The notes under the pieces were generated by a model that saw nothing but the letters and a program-made list of their open reading frames with translations, had not been told where the DNA came from and ran no database searches. 64,000 nt of DNA from Elainella saxicola E1 (GTDB taxonomy: Bacteria; Cyanobacteriota; Cyanobacteriia; Elainellales; Elainellaceae), in the NCBI GenBank assembly GCA_002796835.1, contig LUGL01000014.1, positions 1-64,000 on the forward strand, read 5' to 3'. Shown here in pieces: positions 1-9,045 of the stretch. Made by a program: the position numbers and the translations under genes. Within the stretch, counting starts at the first letter, position 1; every line of letters starts with the position of its first letter.

Positions 1-433
1 AGAGGTAGCCGTACTTTTTTTGCTTCAATATCCGTTCTACTTGCCGACTACTCAATTGAATCTTCGTCACCTTCGCCAAATGCGTTGCTAAACGGGCTGT
101 TGTCCAACGGCCAAACTCATAGCCCAAGTCAGCAGGAGGATGTTCAACCACCTGCAATAATTGCTCAATGTACTCAGGTGTTGCTTTTCGATAATTCCCA
201 TGCCGTCGTTGATCTTTCAAACTCTCCAAATCCTCTGGGTTGCCCTGCACACACCAATGGGCCACACTGCGGTAGGAACATCCGATGAACGCACTGATTT
301 CCTCATAGGTTTTCCCATCATTTCTCAATAGCAACATGAGTGCCCGTTGGCGTTGATGCGGGTCGTTCCCCTCTCGCACGACGGTTTGGAGATTTTCTTT
401 TTGGGTTGGACTCAAATATGGTGAAACAGGCAT
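1..433 (-). CDS. IS630-like transposase, N-terminal part (runs off window)
   Basis: The ORF track misses this frame because its stop lies outside the window. On the minus strand an open frame starts at ATG 433-431 (MPVSPYLSPTQKENLQ) and stays open for about 144 codons to base 1. Residues about 28-60 (RQRALMLLL, TYEEISAFIGCSYRSVAHW) look like the first helix-turn-helix of IS630/Tc1-type transposases. A second basic DNA-binding region follows (RWTTARLATHL, SSRQVERILKQKKYGY). The DDE catalytic domain would lie to the left and is not visible, so I cannot say whether the element is intact. It sits 92 bases upstream of sfnG, so an insertion may have separated sfnG from former upstream sequence. An orphan HTH protein is the alternative reading. 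Confidence 0.75.
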   Translation of the reverse strand, partial: MPVSPYLSPTQKENLQTVVREGNDPHQRQRALMLLLRNDGKTYEEISAFIGCSYRSVAHWCVQGNPEDLESLKDQRRHGNYRKATPEYIEQLLQVVEHPPADLGYEFGRWTTARLATHLAKVTKIQLSSRQVERILKQKKYGYL

Positions 434-525
434 CACAAGCTTGGAGATATGGTTCCAATTCTTATTATGCACTCTAGCTGTCGGTCAGCTTACTTATCAC
501 TGACGCTCAGACAATTGGCCTCATT

Positions 526-1608
526 ATGGATATTCAATTTGCCTACTGGGCAACCAATTTAGGTGGATTAGTGTTTAGTCAAGTTCCTCAAAACACCGAT
601 TGGACCTTCCAATACAATGCCTGGTTAGCCCAAACTGCGGAAAATCTGGGCTTTGACTATACGCTAGTTGCCGCGCGGTTTATTCTGTCGTACGGCAAGG
701 GCGATCATCTTGAATCCCTGAGTACAACGGCTGCTTTGGCTGCTGTGACAAGGCGAATCAAGCTGATTTCAGCCATTCATCCCGGCTTATGGCATCCCGG
801 CGCAATTGCTAAGCTCGGCTCAACGATCGATCACATTTCCAATGGCCGATTTGGTGTGAATATTGTCAGTGGCTGGTTTCGCAAGGAATTTTACGCCTAT
901 GGAGAACCCTGGCTCGATCACGATGAACGCTATCGACGATCGGCAGAATTTATCCAGGTGCTCAAAGGACTGTGGACCCAGGAAGAGTTTTCGTTTGAAG
1001 GGGATTTCTACCGGATTCACGAAGCCTGGTTACAGCCCCGTTCTATTGCCCAACCCCATCCTGAAATTTTCCAGGGCGGCAATTCCAAGGCAGCCAGACA
1101 AATGGCGGCTCAATATTCCGACTGGTATTTCATGAATGGCAACACGGTCGAAGGGGCACGATCGCAAATTCAAGAAATCCTTGCCTTAGCTAAAGACTAT
1201 GGACGCCAACCTAAATTTGCAATCAATGCCTTTGTGATTGCACGAGACACAGAAAAGGAAGCAAAAGCCGAACTGGAGCACATTATCGCCAATGCAAATA
1301 CGGATGCCGTCACAGCCTTTGCCGATCAGATCAAAAATGCGGGTGCTTCCACCCAAGAACAAATTGGCATGTGGGCCAATTCAGATTTTGCTAATCTGGT
1401 TCAGCCCAATGATGGCTTCAAAACGGGGTTAATTGGCACAGCAGAACAGATCGCTGAAAAAATTCAGGCCTATTATGACGCGGGCGTCGATCTGATTCTC
1501 TGTGGCTTTTTGAATTACACAGATGAACTGCCAGAATTTGGGCGGCGTGTTATTCCTTTGGTGCGCCAAATTGACTCCCAACGTTTGCTCCTGGAAGAAG
1601 CGATTTAG
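526..1608 (+). CDS. sfnG: SfnG-type dimethylsulfone monooxygenase (LLM family)
   Basis: A 360-residue luciferase-like TIM-barrel monooxygenase. The known SfnG reaction is FMNH2-dependent oxidation of dimethylsulfone to methanesulfinate, a step in sulfur scavenging. Sequence marks that fit SfnG are FAYWATNLGGLVFS and NTDWTFQYN at the N-terminus, NIVSGWFRKEF and WLDHDERYRRS in the middle, and SDWYFMNGN and VQPNDGFKTGLIGT toward the end. Length matches the family. The ATG at 526 has no good Shine-Dalgarno sequence. It stands alone between the transposase edge and the permease train that starts at 1827, and no shared operator was found just upstream. A related alkanesulfonate monooxygenase is the alternative, but the SfnG-like blocks run the full length. 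Confidence 0.88.
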   Translation: MDIQFAYWATNLGGLVFSQVPQNTDWTFQYNAWLAQTAENLGFDYTLVAARFILSYGKGDHLESLSTTAALAAVTRRIKLISAIHPGLWHPGAIAKLGSTIDHISNGRFGVNIVSGWFRKEFYAYGEPWLDHDERYRRSAEFIQVLKGLWTQEEFSFEGDFYRIHEAWLQPRSIAQPHPEIFQGGNSKAARQMAAQYSDWYFMNGNTVEGARSQIQEILALAKDYGRQPKFAINAFVIARDTEKEAKAELEHIIANANTDAVTAFADQIKNAGASTQEQIGMWANSDFANLVQPNDGFKTGLIGTAEQIAEKIQAYYDAGVDLILCGFLNYTDELPEFGRRVIPLVRQIDSQRLLLEEAI

Positions 1609-1699
1609 CGATCGGATGCAATTCTGGAATTCCTACTTTTTCCTTAAGGCTCTTGTCTTGACCGGGGAGCTATGCAATAATTTTTGCAGCTAAAATCTA

Positions 1700-1721
1700 C
1701 GGTAAATTGATCGATTTTTAG
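1700..1721 (+). promoter_or_regulatory. Putative sulfur-island operator, copy 1
   Basis: The sequence CTACGGTAAATTGATCGATTT (CTAC begins at 1697) lies 106 bases before the APC permease start. It shares the CTACGGTAAAT core with the sites at 29063, 34971, 38290 and 50743. The right half ATTTTTAG is an imperfect mirror of CGGTAAAT with a 6-base spacer. The regulator is unknown; recurrence upstream of sulfur genes is the only support. Confidence 0.55.
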
Positions 1722-1826
1722 GTTTTTAATGCTCGGTTTCGCTGCTTGTGTGAACACTCGCTTCAGGTCTGGTCTACAACGCATCTTCAACAAAATTGAT
1801 TCTTATCCCGCTTCTCCTCAATTCCT

Positions 1827-3272
1827 ATGAGTGTACAAACCCCAAGAAAACGGATTGGTTCCGGTCTACGATCAGAATATTTGTCGTTTCCAGAAGTGTT
1901 AGCACAGTCGATCGCCAATATTGCTCCCACTGCCACCCCTGCATTCGTAATTCCGTTAGTTTATGCTTCTGCGGGAAATGGCACCTGGCTGGCCTATTTA
2001 ATTGCCACCGTTGGTTTGATTCTCATCAGCTTCAGCATCAATGAGTTTGCTCGCCATTCTGCCTCGGTGGGTTCACTTTATGCCTACATTGGCAAGGGTT
2101 TAGGACCGATCGTTGGCGTCATCGCAGGCTGGACCTTAGCAATTGCCTATCTCTTCACGGCAACTGCAGTGCTGCTGGGGTTTGTTAGCTATGGTGATAC
2201 GCTTTTTGGGACTAGTTCGCTGGGATTAACAGTATTTTTGGGGGCAACTGCCGCTGGAATTGCCTGGTGGATCGCTTACAAAGATATTAAGCTCTCAGCC
2301 AAATTGATGTTGGGTATTGAGTTAGTCTCTGCTGGACTGATTGTCTTGCTTGCATTAATTGTCTTAGTGCAAGAAGGATTTCAGATTGATGTCAGCCAAT
2401 TCACACTAGAAGGGGTATCGGCCGAGAACCTGCGGCTTGGCTTGGTGCTGGCTGTCTTTAGCTTTGTTGGGTTTGAAAGTGCCACTGCTCTGGGTGATGA
2501 GGCTAAGCATCCATTGCGATCGATTCCCCGTGCTGTACTGGCGAGCGTAATCATTCCAGGTCTTTTCTTTGTCCTCCTATCCTATACCGAAGTGTTGGGA
2601 TTCCGCAGCACAAACCTGAATTTGGGAGAGAGTGATGCGCCGTTATCCGTGTTGGCTGAGCAGGCTGGAATTGGTGGCTTTGGCATTTTGCTGTCGATTG
2701 GAGCTGCGATTAGCTTTTTTGCCTGTATTTTGGCATCGGTCAACGCGGGTTCCAGAATTTTGTTTGCCCTCAGCCGTCACGGAATATTGCATGCCAGGGT
2801 TGGGGCAGCCCATCAAATTAACGCTACGCCTCATATTGCCGTCACGCTCATTTCGATTTTGACTTTCATTATTCCAGTTGCATTGCTGGTTGCAGGCAAT
2901 GGAATTATGGATTCCTACGCCTATCTGGGCACGATCGCCACATTCGGATTCCTGACCGTCTATATTTTGATTGCGATTGCTGCACCCGTTTATCTCTACC
3001 GTCGCAATCAGCTTCAGGTTAAACATATTGTTGTTTCGGTTGTGGCCATCTTATTTATGTTGATTCCCCTGGTGGGCAGCCTCTATCCGATTCCTGCAGC
3101 TCCATACAATATCCTGCCCTATATCTTCCTAGCGCTGTTGTTGGCTGGGGCTATCTGGTTAGGCTCTGTTTGGCAGCGATCGCCGCAGGTGATTCAGGAC
3201 ATTGAGCAAGATTTAGAAGCGGTTAGCAGCCAATTTAGTGGAGTTTCTGAAGACGGACAGTCCCTTCTCTAA
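1827..3272 (+). CDS. APC-superfamily amino acid/amine permease
   Basis: A 481-residue polytopic membrane protein with about twelve hydrophobic segments, expected in the plasma membrane. The N-terminal FPEVLAQSIANIAPTATPAF and SFSINEFARHSASVGSLYAY regions are typical of the amino acid-polyamine-organocation family, where the unwound first helix binds the amino group of the substrate. Substrate cannot be read from the sequence. It is the first gene of the long plus-strand train and has a putative operator 106 bases upstream. It is followed after 73 bases by a glutamine-synthetase-like ligase. That pairing recalls amine import followed by gamma-glutamylation, but the link here is inference; a sulfur-containing amine or amino acid would fit the neighbours. 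Confidence 0.85.
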   Translation: MSVQTPRKRIGSGLRSEYLSFPEVLAQSIANIAPTATPAFVIPLVYASAGNGTWLAYLIATVGLILISFSINEFARHSASVGSLYAYIGKGLGPIVGVIAGWTLAIAYLFTATAVLLGFVSYGDTLFGTSSLGLTVFLGATAAGIAWWIAYKDIKLSAKLMLGIELVSAGLIVLLALIVLVQEGFQIDVSQFTLEGVSAENLRLGLVLAVFSFVGFESATALGDEAKHPLRSIPRAVLASVIIPGLFFVLLSYTEVLGFRSTNLNLGESDAPLSVLAEQAGIGGFGILLSIGAAISFFACILASVNAGSRILFALSRHGILHARVGAAHQINATPHIAVTLISILTFIIPVALLVAGNGIMDSYAYLGTIATFGFLTVYILIAIAAPVYLYRRNQLQVKHIVVSVVAILFMLIPLVGSLYPIPAAPYNILPYIFLALLLAGAIWLGSVWQRSPQVIQDIEQDLEAVSSQFSGVSEDGQSLL

Positions 3273-3345
3273 CCGAGTTGCATTCTCTCCTATCCAAAGC
3301 TAGTTTTTATCCCGTTAATCATCGATCTGTGCAAGGAGAATTCCA

Positions 3346-4737
3346 GTGGTTGCCATTGATATTCCGATTCACTCAAAATCTAGTCTTTCACCTGCCAGTG
3401 AAATTCATCGGTTAATTGAAAACGGAACGATCGAATTTATTCGGTTTGAACAATCGGATACCCACGGAATTGCGCGATCGAAAACGGTTCCCGTCCGTCA
3501 TTTTGAACGATTTGCGACCAAAGGACTAAATTTCCCGTTGCCCACCTTTGGTCTGGATGTACAGGGTGATACGGCACCCAATACGGGCGTGCTGGAAGAA
3601 ATTGTCTTTGGGGATGCCTATCTTTTCCCAGACATTAGCACGTTTCAAGTTTTGCCTTGGGTTGATAAAACGGCTCGTTTATTAGGTGAGCCCTACCATC
3701 TGGATGGGCGTCCGGTTACAGTTGCACCTCGCTATTTGGCCAAACGTCAATTGGCGGAATTAGAAGCTTTGGGCTATCAGCTACTGAGTGGCTATGAGTA
3801 TGAGTTTTATTTAGTCGATGCGGCGACTAGAAAGGCTTCTTACTCAGGCATTCAGCTCTTTGGCACTCTGCCACCTGCCGATCAGCCAGTCATCTATCAA
3901 ATTTTGCGATCGCTCTCATCCATTGGGGTAGATATCATCACGGCCGATCTGGAATATGCACCGGGACAAATTGAAATTAACTTTGCGCCAGGTTGGGGAA
4001 TCGATGGGGCCGATCGTGCCTTTACCTTCAAAAATACGATCAAGGAAATCGCTCAGCAACATGGCAAAATTGCTTCTTTCATGACGAAGCCGGATATCAA
4101 TCTCAGCGCAAATGGATGCCATTTCAATCAATCCCTTTGGGATGGAGAACGGAATGCTTTATTTGATCCCAGTCGAGAACATGGACTGTCAGAGGTAGGT
4201 GCCCATTATATTGCGGGCCAATTGGCCCATGCCCCCGCTTTAACAGCTTTACTCTCTCCGACCATCAACTGCTGGAAACGATTTAAGCCCAACGCATTTG
4301 CCCCCACGAACATCACCTGGGGCATTGATAACCGGACAACTGCGATCCGATTTAAGGCGTTCCAGGATGAGCGCACCTACATCGAAAATCGCTTAGGCAG
4401 CGGTGCTGCAAATCCTTACCTTGTATTAGCCGCACTGGTTGCAGCAGGCATTGATGGCATCAAACGCCAACTCGAACTTTCTGCTCCCATTCAAGTCGTT
4501 GCTGATGGATTACCCGATGTTCCCCAACTGCCCACTCATTTTGAAGCCGCCTTGCATGCCTTAGAACAAGATACGGTGATTCGGGAAGCGTTGGGAGAAG
4601 AATTTATTCAGCTCTTTACTTCCCTGAAAAAATACGAGATTGAGAAAGCCAGAAAAGCGATTCCCGACTACGGAACTCCTGAGTTCTCCGATCGCATAGA
4701 CGATTGGGAAATCCGCGAATTTTTTGAGCCATTGTAA
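3346..4737 (+). CDS. Glutamine-synthetase-like ligase (gamma-glutamylamine type)
   Basis: A 463-residue protein of the glutamine synthetase fold. The N-terminal beta-grasp part contains FIRFEQSDTHGIARSKTVP. The catalytic barrel contains GYEYEFYLVD (metal and ATP glutamate), YAPGQIEINF, GCHFNQSLWD (in place of the usual GSGMHxHxSL) and NCWKRFKPNAFAP. These match the GlnA-like/PuuA group, in which many members ligate glutamate to amines and not to ammonia. The GTG at 3346 is chosen because AAGGAG lies 7 bases upstream. Its place between an APC permease and sfnB suggests it acts on the imported compound; the true acceptor is unknown. Real glutamine synthetase is unlikely given the altered histidine block. 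Confidence 0.82.
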   Translation: MVAIDIPIHSKSSLSPASEIHRLIENGTIEFIRFEQSDTHGIARSKTVPVRHFERFATKGLNFPLPTFGLDVQGDTAPNTGVLEEIVFGDAYLFPDISTFQVLPWVDKTARLLGEPYHLDGRPVTVAPRYLAKRQLAELEALGYQLLSGYEYEFYLVDAATRKASYSGIQLFGTLPPADQPVIYQILRSLSSIGVDIITADLEYAPGQIEINFAPGWGIDGADRAFTFKNTIKEIAQQHGKIASFMTKPDINLSANGCHFNQSLWDGERNALFDPSREHGLSEVGAHYIAGQLAHAPALTALLSPTINCWKRFKPNAFAPTNITWGIDNRTTAIRFKAFQDERTYIENRLGSGAANPYLVLAALVAAGIDGIKRQLELSAPIQVVADGLPDVPQLPTHFEAALHALEQDTVIREALGEEFIQLFTSLKKYEIEKARKAIPDYGTPEFSDRIDDWEIREFFEPL

Positions 4738-4775
4738 GCCGAGCCACTGTAAGCTGCTTTTGCGATTTAGAATCT

Positions 4776-5978
4776 ATGACTTCGACTCTCCAACATGAAC
4801 GGCAAGCCCATATTATCCGCAGCGATGATGAAGCGATCGCCATTGCTCGCGATTTAGCGATCGAATTTGCCAAAGACGCCTCTGAACGCGATCGGGAACG
4901 ACGACTGCCGATCGAAGAAGTGCAGGCTTTTTCTGCGAGCGGCTTATGGGGAATTACCGTTCCGCAGGAATATGGTGGTGCTTTTGTTTCGCAGGTGACG
5001 CTGGCAGAAGTGATCAAGCTGATTGCTGAAGCCGATTCCAGTATCGGTCAAATTCCACAGAGCCACCTCTATTCCGTGGAAACCATTCGACTGGTTGGGA
5101 ACGAACAGCAGAAGCAGTTTTTCTTTGATCAGGTGCTTCAAGGCAAACGGTTCGGCAATGCTGCCACTGAGTTAGGTAAATCTTCTGTCGATATCCAAAC
5201 TCGGATCGATCGATCGGGCAATGGCTATGTGCTTAACGGTCGCAAGTTCTATTCCACAGGCGCTTTGTTGGCCGACTGGATTCCTGTGATCGCGAAAACA
5301 GAGGACGATCGAAAAGTGGTGGCGTTCGTTCCCAATGGGGCAGAAGGACTGACCTTGATTGACGACTGGTCCAGTTTTGGGCAACGGACTACGGCCAGCG
5401 GCACAACTGTTCTGGAAAATGTCTATGTGCCGGAAGAGCATGTTTTGCCTAACTATTTAGCCTATGAGTCTCCCACCGCATTAGGACCTTTTGCCCAAAT
5501 TATTCAGGCTGCTGTTGATGCAGGCATTGCCCGTGCTGCTCTCAAAGAGACAATTTATTTTGTGCGGAATCATACTCGTCCCTGGAGCGATAGTGGTGTA
5601 GAGCATGCCTATGAAGATCCACTTTTGATTTCCAGTTTTGGTCATCTGCAAATTGCAGTTCATGCCGCAGAAGCGCTTTTGCAGCGGGCTGGAGAAGTAT
5701 TAGATCAGGCCATTGCTAATCCCAATGAAACGACGGTTGCTGCTGCTTCGATCGCCGTTGCGGAAGCTAAGGTCTTAACCACCGAGGCAGCGTTGCAAAC
5801 GACCAATAAATTCTTTGAACTATCCGGCACGAAATCCACCTTACAGCAATTTAATTACGATCGCCATTGGCGGAATGCTCGCGCCCATACCCTGCATGAT
5901 CCGGTGCGCTGGAAATATTACGCGGTGGGGAATTACTACTTGAATCAGGTTTTGCCACCTCGGAATCCCTATCTTTAG
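4776..5978 (+). CDS. sfnB: SfnB-family sulfur-acquisition oxidoreductase, copy 1
   Basis: A 400-residue member of the acyl-CoA dehydrogenase fold, of the SfnB subgroup known from sulfone/sulfonate use. Family marks include ERDRERRLPIEEVQAFSASG, GLWGITVPQEYGGA, GNGYVLNGRKFYSTGAL, DDWSSFGQRTTASGTT and the C-terminal FNYDRHWRNARAHTLHDPVR. Such enzymes are thought to work as FMN-dependent monooxygenases on organosulfur compounds, as in the related DszC, and not as true acyl-CoA dehydrogenases. The substrate of SfnB itself is not settled. It lies 38 bases after the ligase and 11 bases before the TPR gene, so cotranscription is likely. A paralogue sits at 7759-8979. Confidence 0.85.
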   Translation: MTSTLQHERQAHIIRSDDEAIAIARDLAIEFAKDASERDRERRLPIEEVQAFSASGLWGITVPQEYGGAFVSQVTLAEVIKLIAEADSSIGQIPQSHLYSVETIRLVGNEQQKQFFFDQVLQGKRFGNAATELGKSSVDIQTRIDRSGNGYVLNGRKFYSTGALLADWIPVIAKTEDDRKVVAFVPNGAEGLTLIDDWSSFGQRTTASGTTVLENVYVPEEHVLPNYLAYESPTALGPFAQIIQAAVDAGIARAALKETIYFVRNHTRPWSDSGVEHAYEDPLLISSFGHLQIAVHAAEALLQRAGEVLDQAIANPNETTVAAASIAVAEAKVLTTEAALQTTNKFFELSGTKSTLQQFNYDRHWRNARAHTLHDPVRWKYYAVGNYYLNQVLPPRNPYL

Positions 5979-5989
5979 GAAAGTGACTC

Positions 5990-7189
5990 ATGCTAACGGA
6001 TGCCCAGGGGCTACCAGTATCGACAGACTCGCCTGAAGTCGTCACCTTGATCGATCGATTTACCGATCAGTTGCTGGGCTATGGCAATCAGCCAGAGATT
6101 ATCCTGAACGCGATCGATTTTGATCCGACTTGCGTACTTGCTAATGCTCATGTGGCTGCATTTTACCTGTTCGCTGAGGCGGCTAATTCAGTTGAGTTAG
6201 CAAGACCCTACTTACAAGCTGCTCAGAATCATCTTGCTGCGGCAACGGAAAGAGAACAGTGGTATGTCAAGGCGATTGCTGCTTGGGCTGAGGGTGATAT
6301 TCCAACGGCCTTAAGCTATCACGAAGCCCTGGCCGATCGCTGTCCTCGCGATTTAGTTTCAGCTCATATTGGTCAATATCACTATCTGTTTACGCAAGCC
6401 AGCAGTCAGGGGTTACTGCATCTGATCGAAAAGATCTTTCCAGCCAATCGTGAAAATCACTATGTTTATGGCATGTTGGCCTTTGCTTTAGAGCAAGCTC
6501 ATCGCCTGGAAGAAGCAGAGGCGGTTGGCCGGGAGGCTGTTCAGATCGATCGTCAGGATCCCTGGGCACATCATGCAGTTGCGCATGTCCTGGAAACACA
6601 GGGTAGAGCTGAGGACGGCATTGCCTGGATGGAATCTTTTGCAGAGACCTGGGAGAATTGTGGCTCTTTCTTGTGCCATAACTGGTGGCATCTCGCGCTT
6701 TATTACCTGAGACAAGATGATTTCGCGAAAGTACTGGAACTTTACGATCAAGAAATCTGGGGACGTGCGGTTAAAGATTACTTGCATTGTCAGATTAACG
6801 CGGTTGCGCTTTTAATTAAGCTGGAGCTGAAGGGAGTGGATGTTGGCGATCGGTGGTTGGAGCTTGCCCCCTATTTACTCCAGCAAATTCATCCGCACAT
6901 TCTGCCGCTTGCAGATTTACATATCATTTATGGCTTGGTGCGTTCTGAAAATTTTGAACAGGCCAATCTCATGCTAGAAAGCATTGCCTCCTATGCCACT
7001 CACGCAGCCCAGAAAAAACTGTGGGCAGATACGGTCTTGCCGGTTGCAAAAAGTATGGTTGCCCATGCGAAGGGCGATCGATCGAAAACGGTCGCGGAGA
7101 TAGAACCCGTTTTATCTCAATTACATCAGCTAGGTGGCAGCCATGCCCAGCGAGCCTTATTCAACCAGATTTACGCTGCCAGTCTTTGA
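5990..7189 (+). CDS. TPR protein, TTC38-like
   Basis: A 399-residue soluble protein made of helical repeats resembling the tetratricopeptide-38 family. Visible helix pairs include VYGMLAFALEQAHRLEEAEA, DPWAHHAVAHVLETQGRAEDGIAWM and the WWHLALYYLRQDDFAKVLELYD block; no catalytic motif or signal peptide is seen. AGGAA precedes the ATG by 7 bases, and it begins 11 bases after sfnB. TTC38-like proteins have no established biochemical role; the operon position suggests a scaffold or accessory part for the ligase/SfnB/OsmC set, which is inference only. Confidence 0.75.
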   Translation: MLTDAQGLPVSTDSPEVVTLIDRFTDQLLGYGNQPEIILNAIDFDPTCVLANAHVAAFYLFAEAANSVELARPYLQAAQNHLAAATEREQWYVKAIAAWAEGDIPTALSYHEALADRCPRDLVSAHIGQYHYLFTQASSQGLLHLIEKIFPANRENHYVYGMLAFALEQAHRLEEAEAVGREAVQIDRQDPWAHHAVAHVLETQGRAEDGIAWMESFAETWENCGSFLCHNWWHLALYYLRQDDFAKVLELYDQEIWGRAVKDYLHCQINAVALLIKLELKGVDVGDRWLELAPYLLQQIHPHILPLADLHIIYGLVRSENFEQANLMLESIASYATHAAQKKLWADTVLPVAKSMVAHAKGDRSKTVAEIEPVLSQLHQLGGSHAQRALFNQIYAASL

Positions 7190-7227
7190 TTAGTTCTCAT
7201 TAACCTCACACCCAAGGAGAATTCCCC

Positions 7228-7713
7228 ATGCCCGCTACGATTCAACCCAAAAGCAGCCTTGTCACCTTTCATCTACAATCTATTGGCAGTGGCGTTTCCC
7301 AAACCATTCAGCAGGAGGGATCGGTGCATACGATTCGAGTGGATGCCGCTCCTGTTTTTGGTGGAAAAGATGAGTATCCCAGCCCGATCGCCTATGCGCT
7401 GAGTGCGCTGATCTCTTGCTCTCAAGTCACAGCTCAATTGGTGGCAAAAGATCTGGGTTTAAAGCTCAACCAGTTTGAATTTGACATCAAAGCAACCCTG
7501 GATACCGCTATCCTAGTGAACGGTGCTTTAGAAGGGAATCCCAACTTTCAAACGATCGAACTTAATGCAATCGTTGATACAGACAGCACTGAGGCTCAAT
7601 TTGAACAATTGAGGCAAGAAACAGAACGTCGTTGCCCCATCTATCAGCTATTCCTCAGAAGCGGAGTTGCGATTACCAATCATTGGTCGATTCGTCATTC
7701 TGCACTTGTCTAA
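7228..7713 (+). CDS. OsmC-family protein
   Basis: A 161-residue OsmC/Ohr-type protein. Two conserved cysteines are visible, C64 in LISCSQVTAQLVAKDLG and C136 in ERRCPIYQLF, as in thiol-dependent peroxidases of this family. OsmC members reduce organic or fatty acid hydroperoxides, and some act as thiol hydrolases. The start is supported by AAGGAG 7-8 bases before ATG 7228. It sits between the TPR gene and the second sfnB, so it may protect against, or process, sulfenate or peroxide by-products of the flavin monooxygenases. That role is inferred from position. Confidence 0.82.
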   Translation: MPATIQPKSSLVTFHLQSIGSGVSQTIQQEGSVHTIRVDAAPVFGGKDEYPSPIAYALSALISCSQVTAQLVAKDLGLKLNQFEFDIKATLDTAILVNGALEGNPNFQTIELNAIVDTDSTEAQFEQLRQETERRCPIYQLFLRSGVAITNHWSIRHSALV

Positions 7714-7758
7714 AGTTGATTCTGCCTTCTATTCCGATCGCGTTCTATTTTGATTCCT

Positions 7759-8979
7759 ATGGTAACTACCAATCTCCCCGGCAAGATTGCGTCTGAACGA
7801 ACAGCCCATGTGATTATCAGCGATCAAGAAGCGATCGCCATCGCCCAGCAGTTAGCCACCGAATTTGCGCAGAACGCAGCAGAACGCGATCGGGACCGCA
7901 GGTTGCCCTATACGGAATTGGATCGGTTCTCTGCTAGCGGACTGTGGGGCATTACGGTTCCTCAGGAATATGGCGGAGCATTTGTGTCGAATGCCACGGT
8001 GGCAGAAGTGATCGCCACGATTGCCGCAGCAGATGGCAGCATTGGTCAAATTCCGCAGAATCACCTGTATATGGTGGAGGCAATCCGACTGAATGGAACC
8101 GAAGAACAGAAACAGCACTGGTTCAAATTGGTGCTGGAGGGAAAACGCTTTGGGAATGCTTTCTGTGAAGTGGGAACGAAAACCCCGGTTGCGTTCAAAA
8201 CTCGCGTGACTCGTCAAGATGATGGCTATATCCTGAATGGCAAAAAGTTCTACTCGACCGGCGCATTCTTTGCCGATGTTGTGCCCGTGGTAGCGCTTGA
8301 TGATGATGACAACGTGGTGGTTGTGTTTGTCGATCGCCATGCTGAAGGGTTAACGGTAATTGATGATTGGTCTGGAATCGGCCAACGCACAACCGCAAGC
8401 GGCACGACGATTCTCGAAAATGTGGTTGTTCAGGAACGTGATATTCTGCGACATTATCTGGCATTTGAACAACAGACAACTATGGGAGCTGTCGCTCAAA
8501 TCATTCATGCTGCCATTGATGTTGGAATTGCTCGTGGTGCTGCGCGAGATACCATCCAATTTGTCCGCAACTATACTCGCCCCTGGATTGAAACGGACTT
8601 TGAGCATGGCTATGAGGAACCCTTGATCATTTATGGGGTGGGTGAAATTCAAATTAAACTCCATGCTGCCGAAGCCTTACTCAAGCGTGCAGGTTTGTTC
8701 ATCGATCGAGCCATGGCTGATCCGACTGAACAACATGGAATGGAAGCGTCGATCGCAGTTGCCGAAGCCAAGGCTCTGGCCGATGAAGCCGCAATTTTCA
8801 TCACGAATAAACTGTTTGAACTGAGCGGCACTAAATCCACCTTGAGTCAATTTAACTACGATCGGCATTGGCGTAATGCTCGAACTCACACGTTGCATGA
8901 TCCCGTGCGCTGGAAGTATTTCAATATTGGCAATTACTTCCTCAATGGCGTGAATCCACCTCGTCATGGTGCTTTTTAA
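7759..8979 (+). CDS. sfnB: SfnB-family sulfur-acquisition oxidoreductase, copy 2
   Basis: A 406-residue paralogue of the gene at 4776, sharing the same blocks: ERDRDRRLPYTELDRFSASG, GLWGITVPQEYGGAFVS, ADGSIGQIPQNHLY, DGYILNGKKFYSTGAFF, DDWSGIGQRTTASGTT and FNYDRHWRNARTHTLHDPVR. I use ATG 7759 (MVTTNLPGKIA); the track's start at 7750 is a TTG three codons earlier. Two SfnB copies in one gene train probably serve different substrates. It lies 45 bases after osmC and is followed after 66 bases by the CmcJ/NvfI-like gene with its own strong ribosome binding site. Confidence 0.85.
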   Translation: MVTTNLPGKIASERTAHVIISDQEAIAIAQQLATEFAQNAAERDRDRRLPYTELDRFSASGLWGITVPQEYGGAFVSNATVAEVIATIAAADGSIGQIPQNHLYMVEAIRLNGTEEQKQHWFKLVLEGKRFGNAFCEVGTKTPVAFKTRVTRQDDGYILNGKKFYSTGAFFADVVPVVALDDDDNVVVVFVDRHAEGLTVIDDWSGIGQRTTASGTTILENVVVQERDILRHYLAFEQQTTMGAVAQIIHAAIDVGIARGAARDTIQFVRNYTRPWIETDFEHGYEEPLIIYGVGEIQIKLHAAEALLKRAGLFIDRAMADPTEQHGMEASIAVAEAKALADEAAIFITNKLFELSGTKSTLSQFNYDRHWRNARTHTLHDPVRWKYFNIGNYFLNGVNPPRHGAF

Positions 8980-9045
8980 GCTTGAAATGAGAGCAAACAT
9001 AACCTCTAACATTCAAATTGCAACTATGCCAAGGAGGCGTCAATA

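Noticed and set aside
85-288. 67-codon plus-strand ORF
   Set aside because: Shadow of the minus-strand transposase frame, which shows a clear HTH protein.
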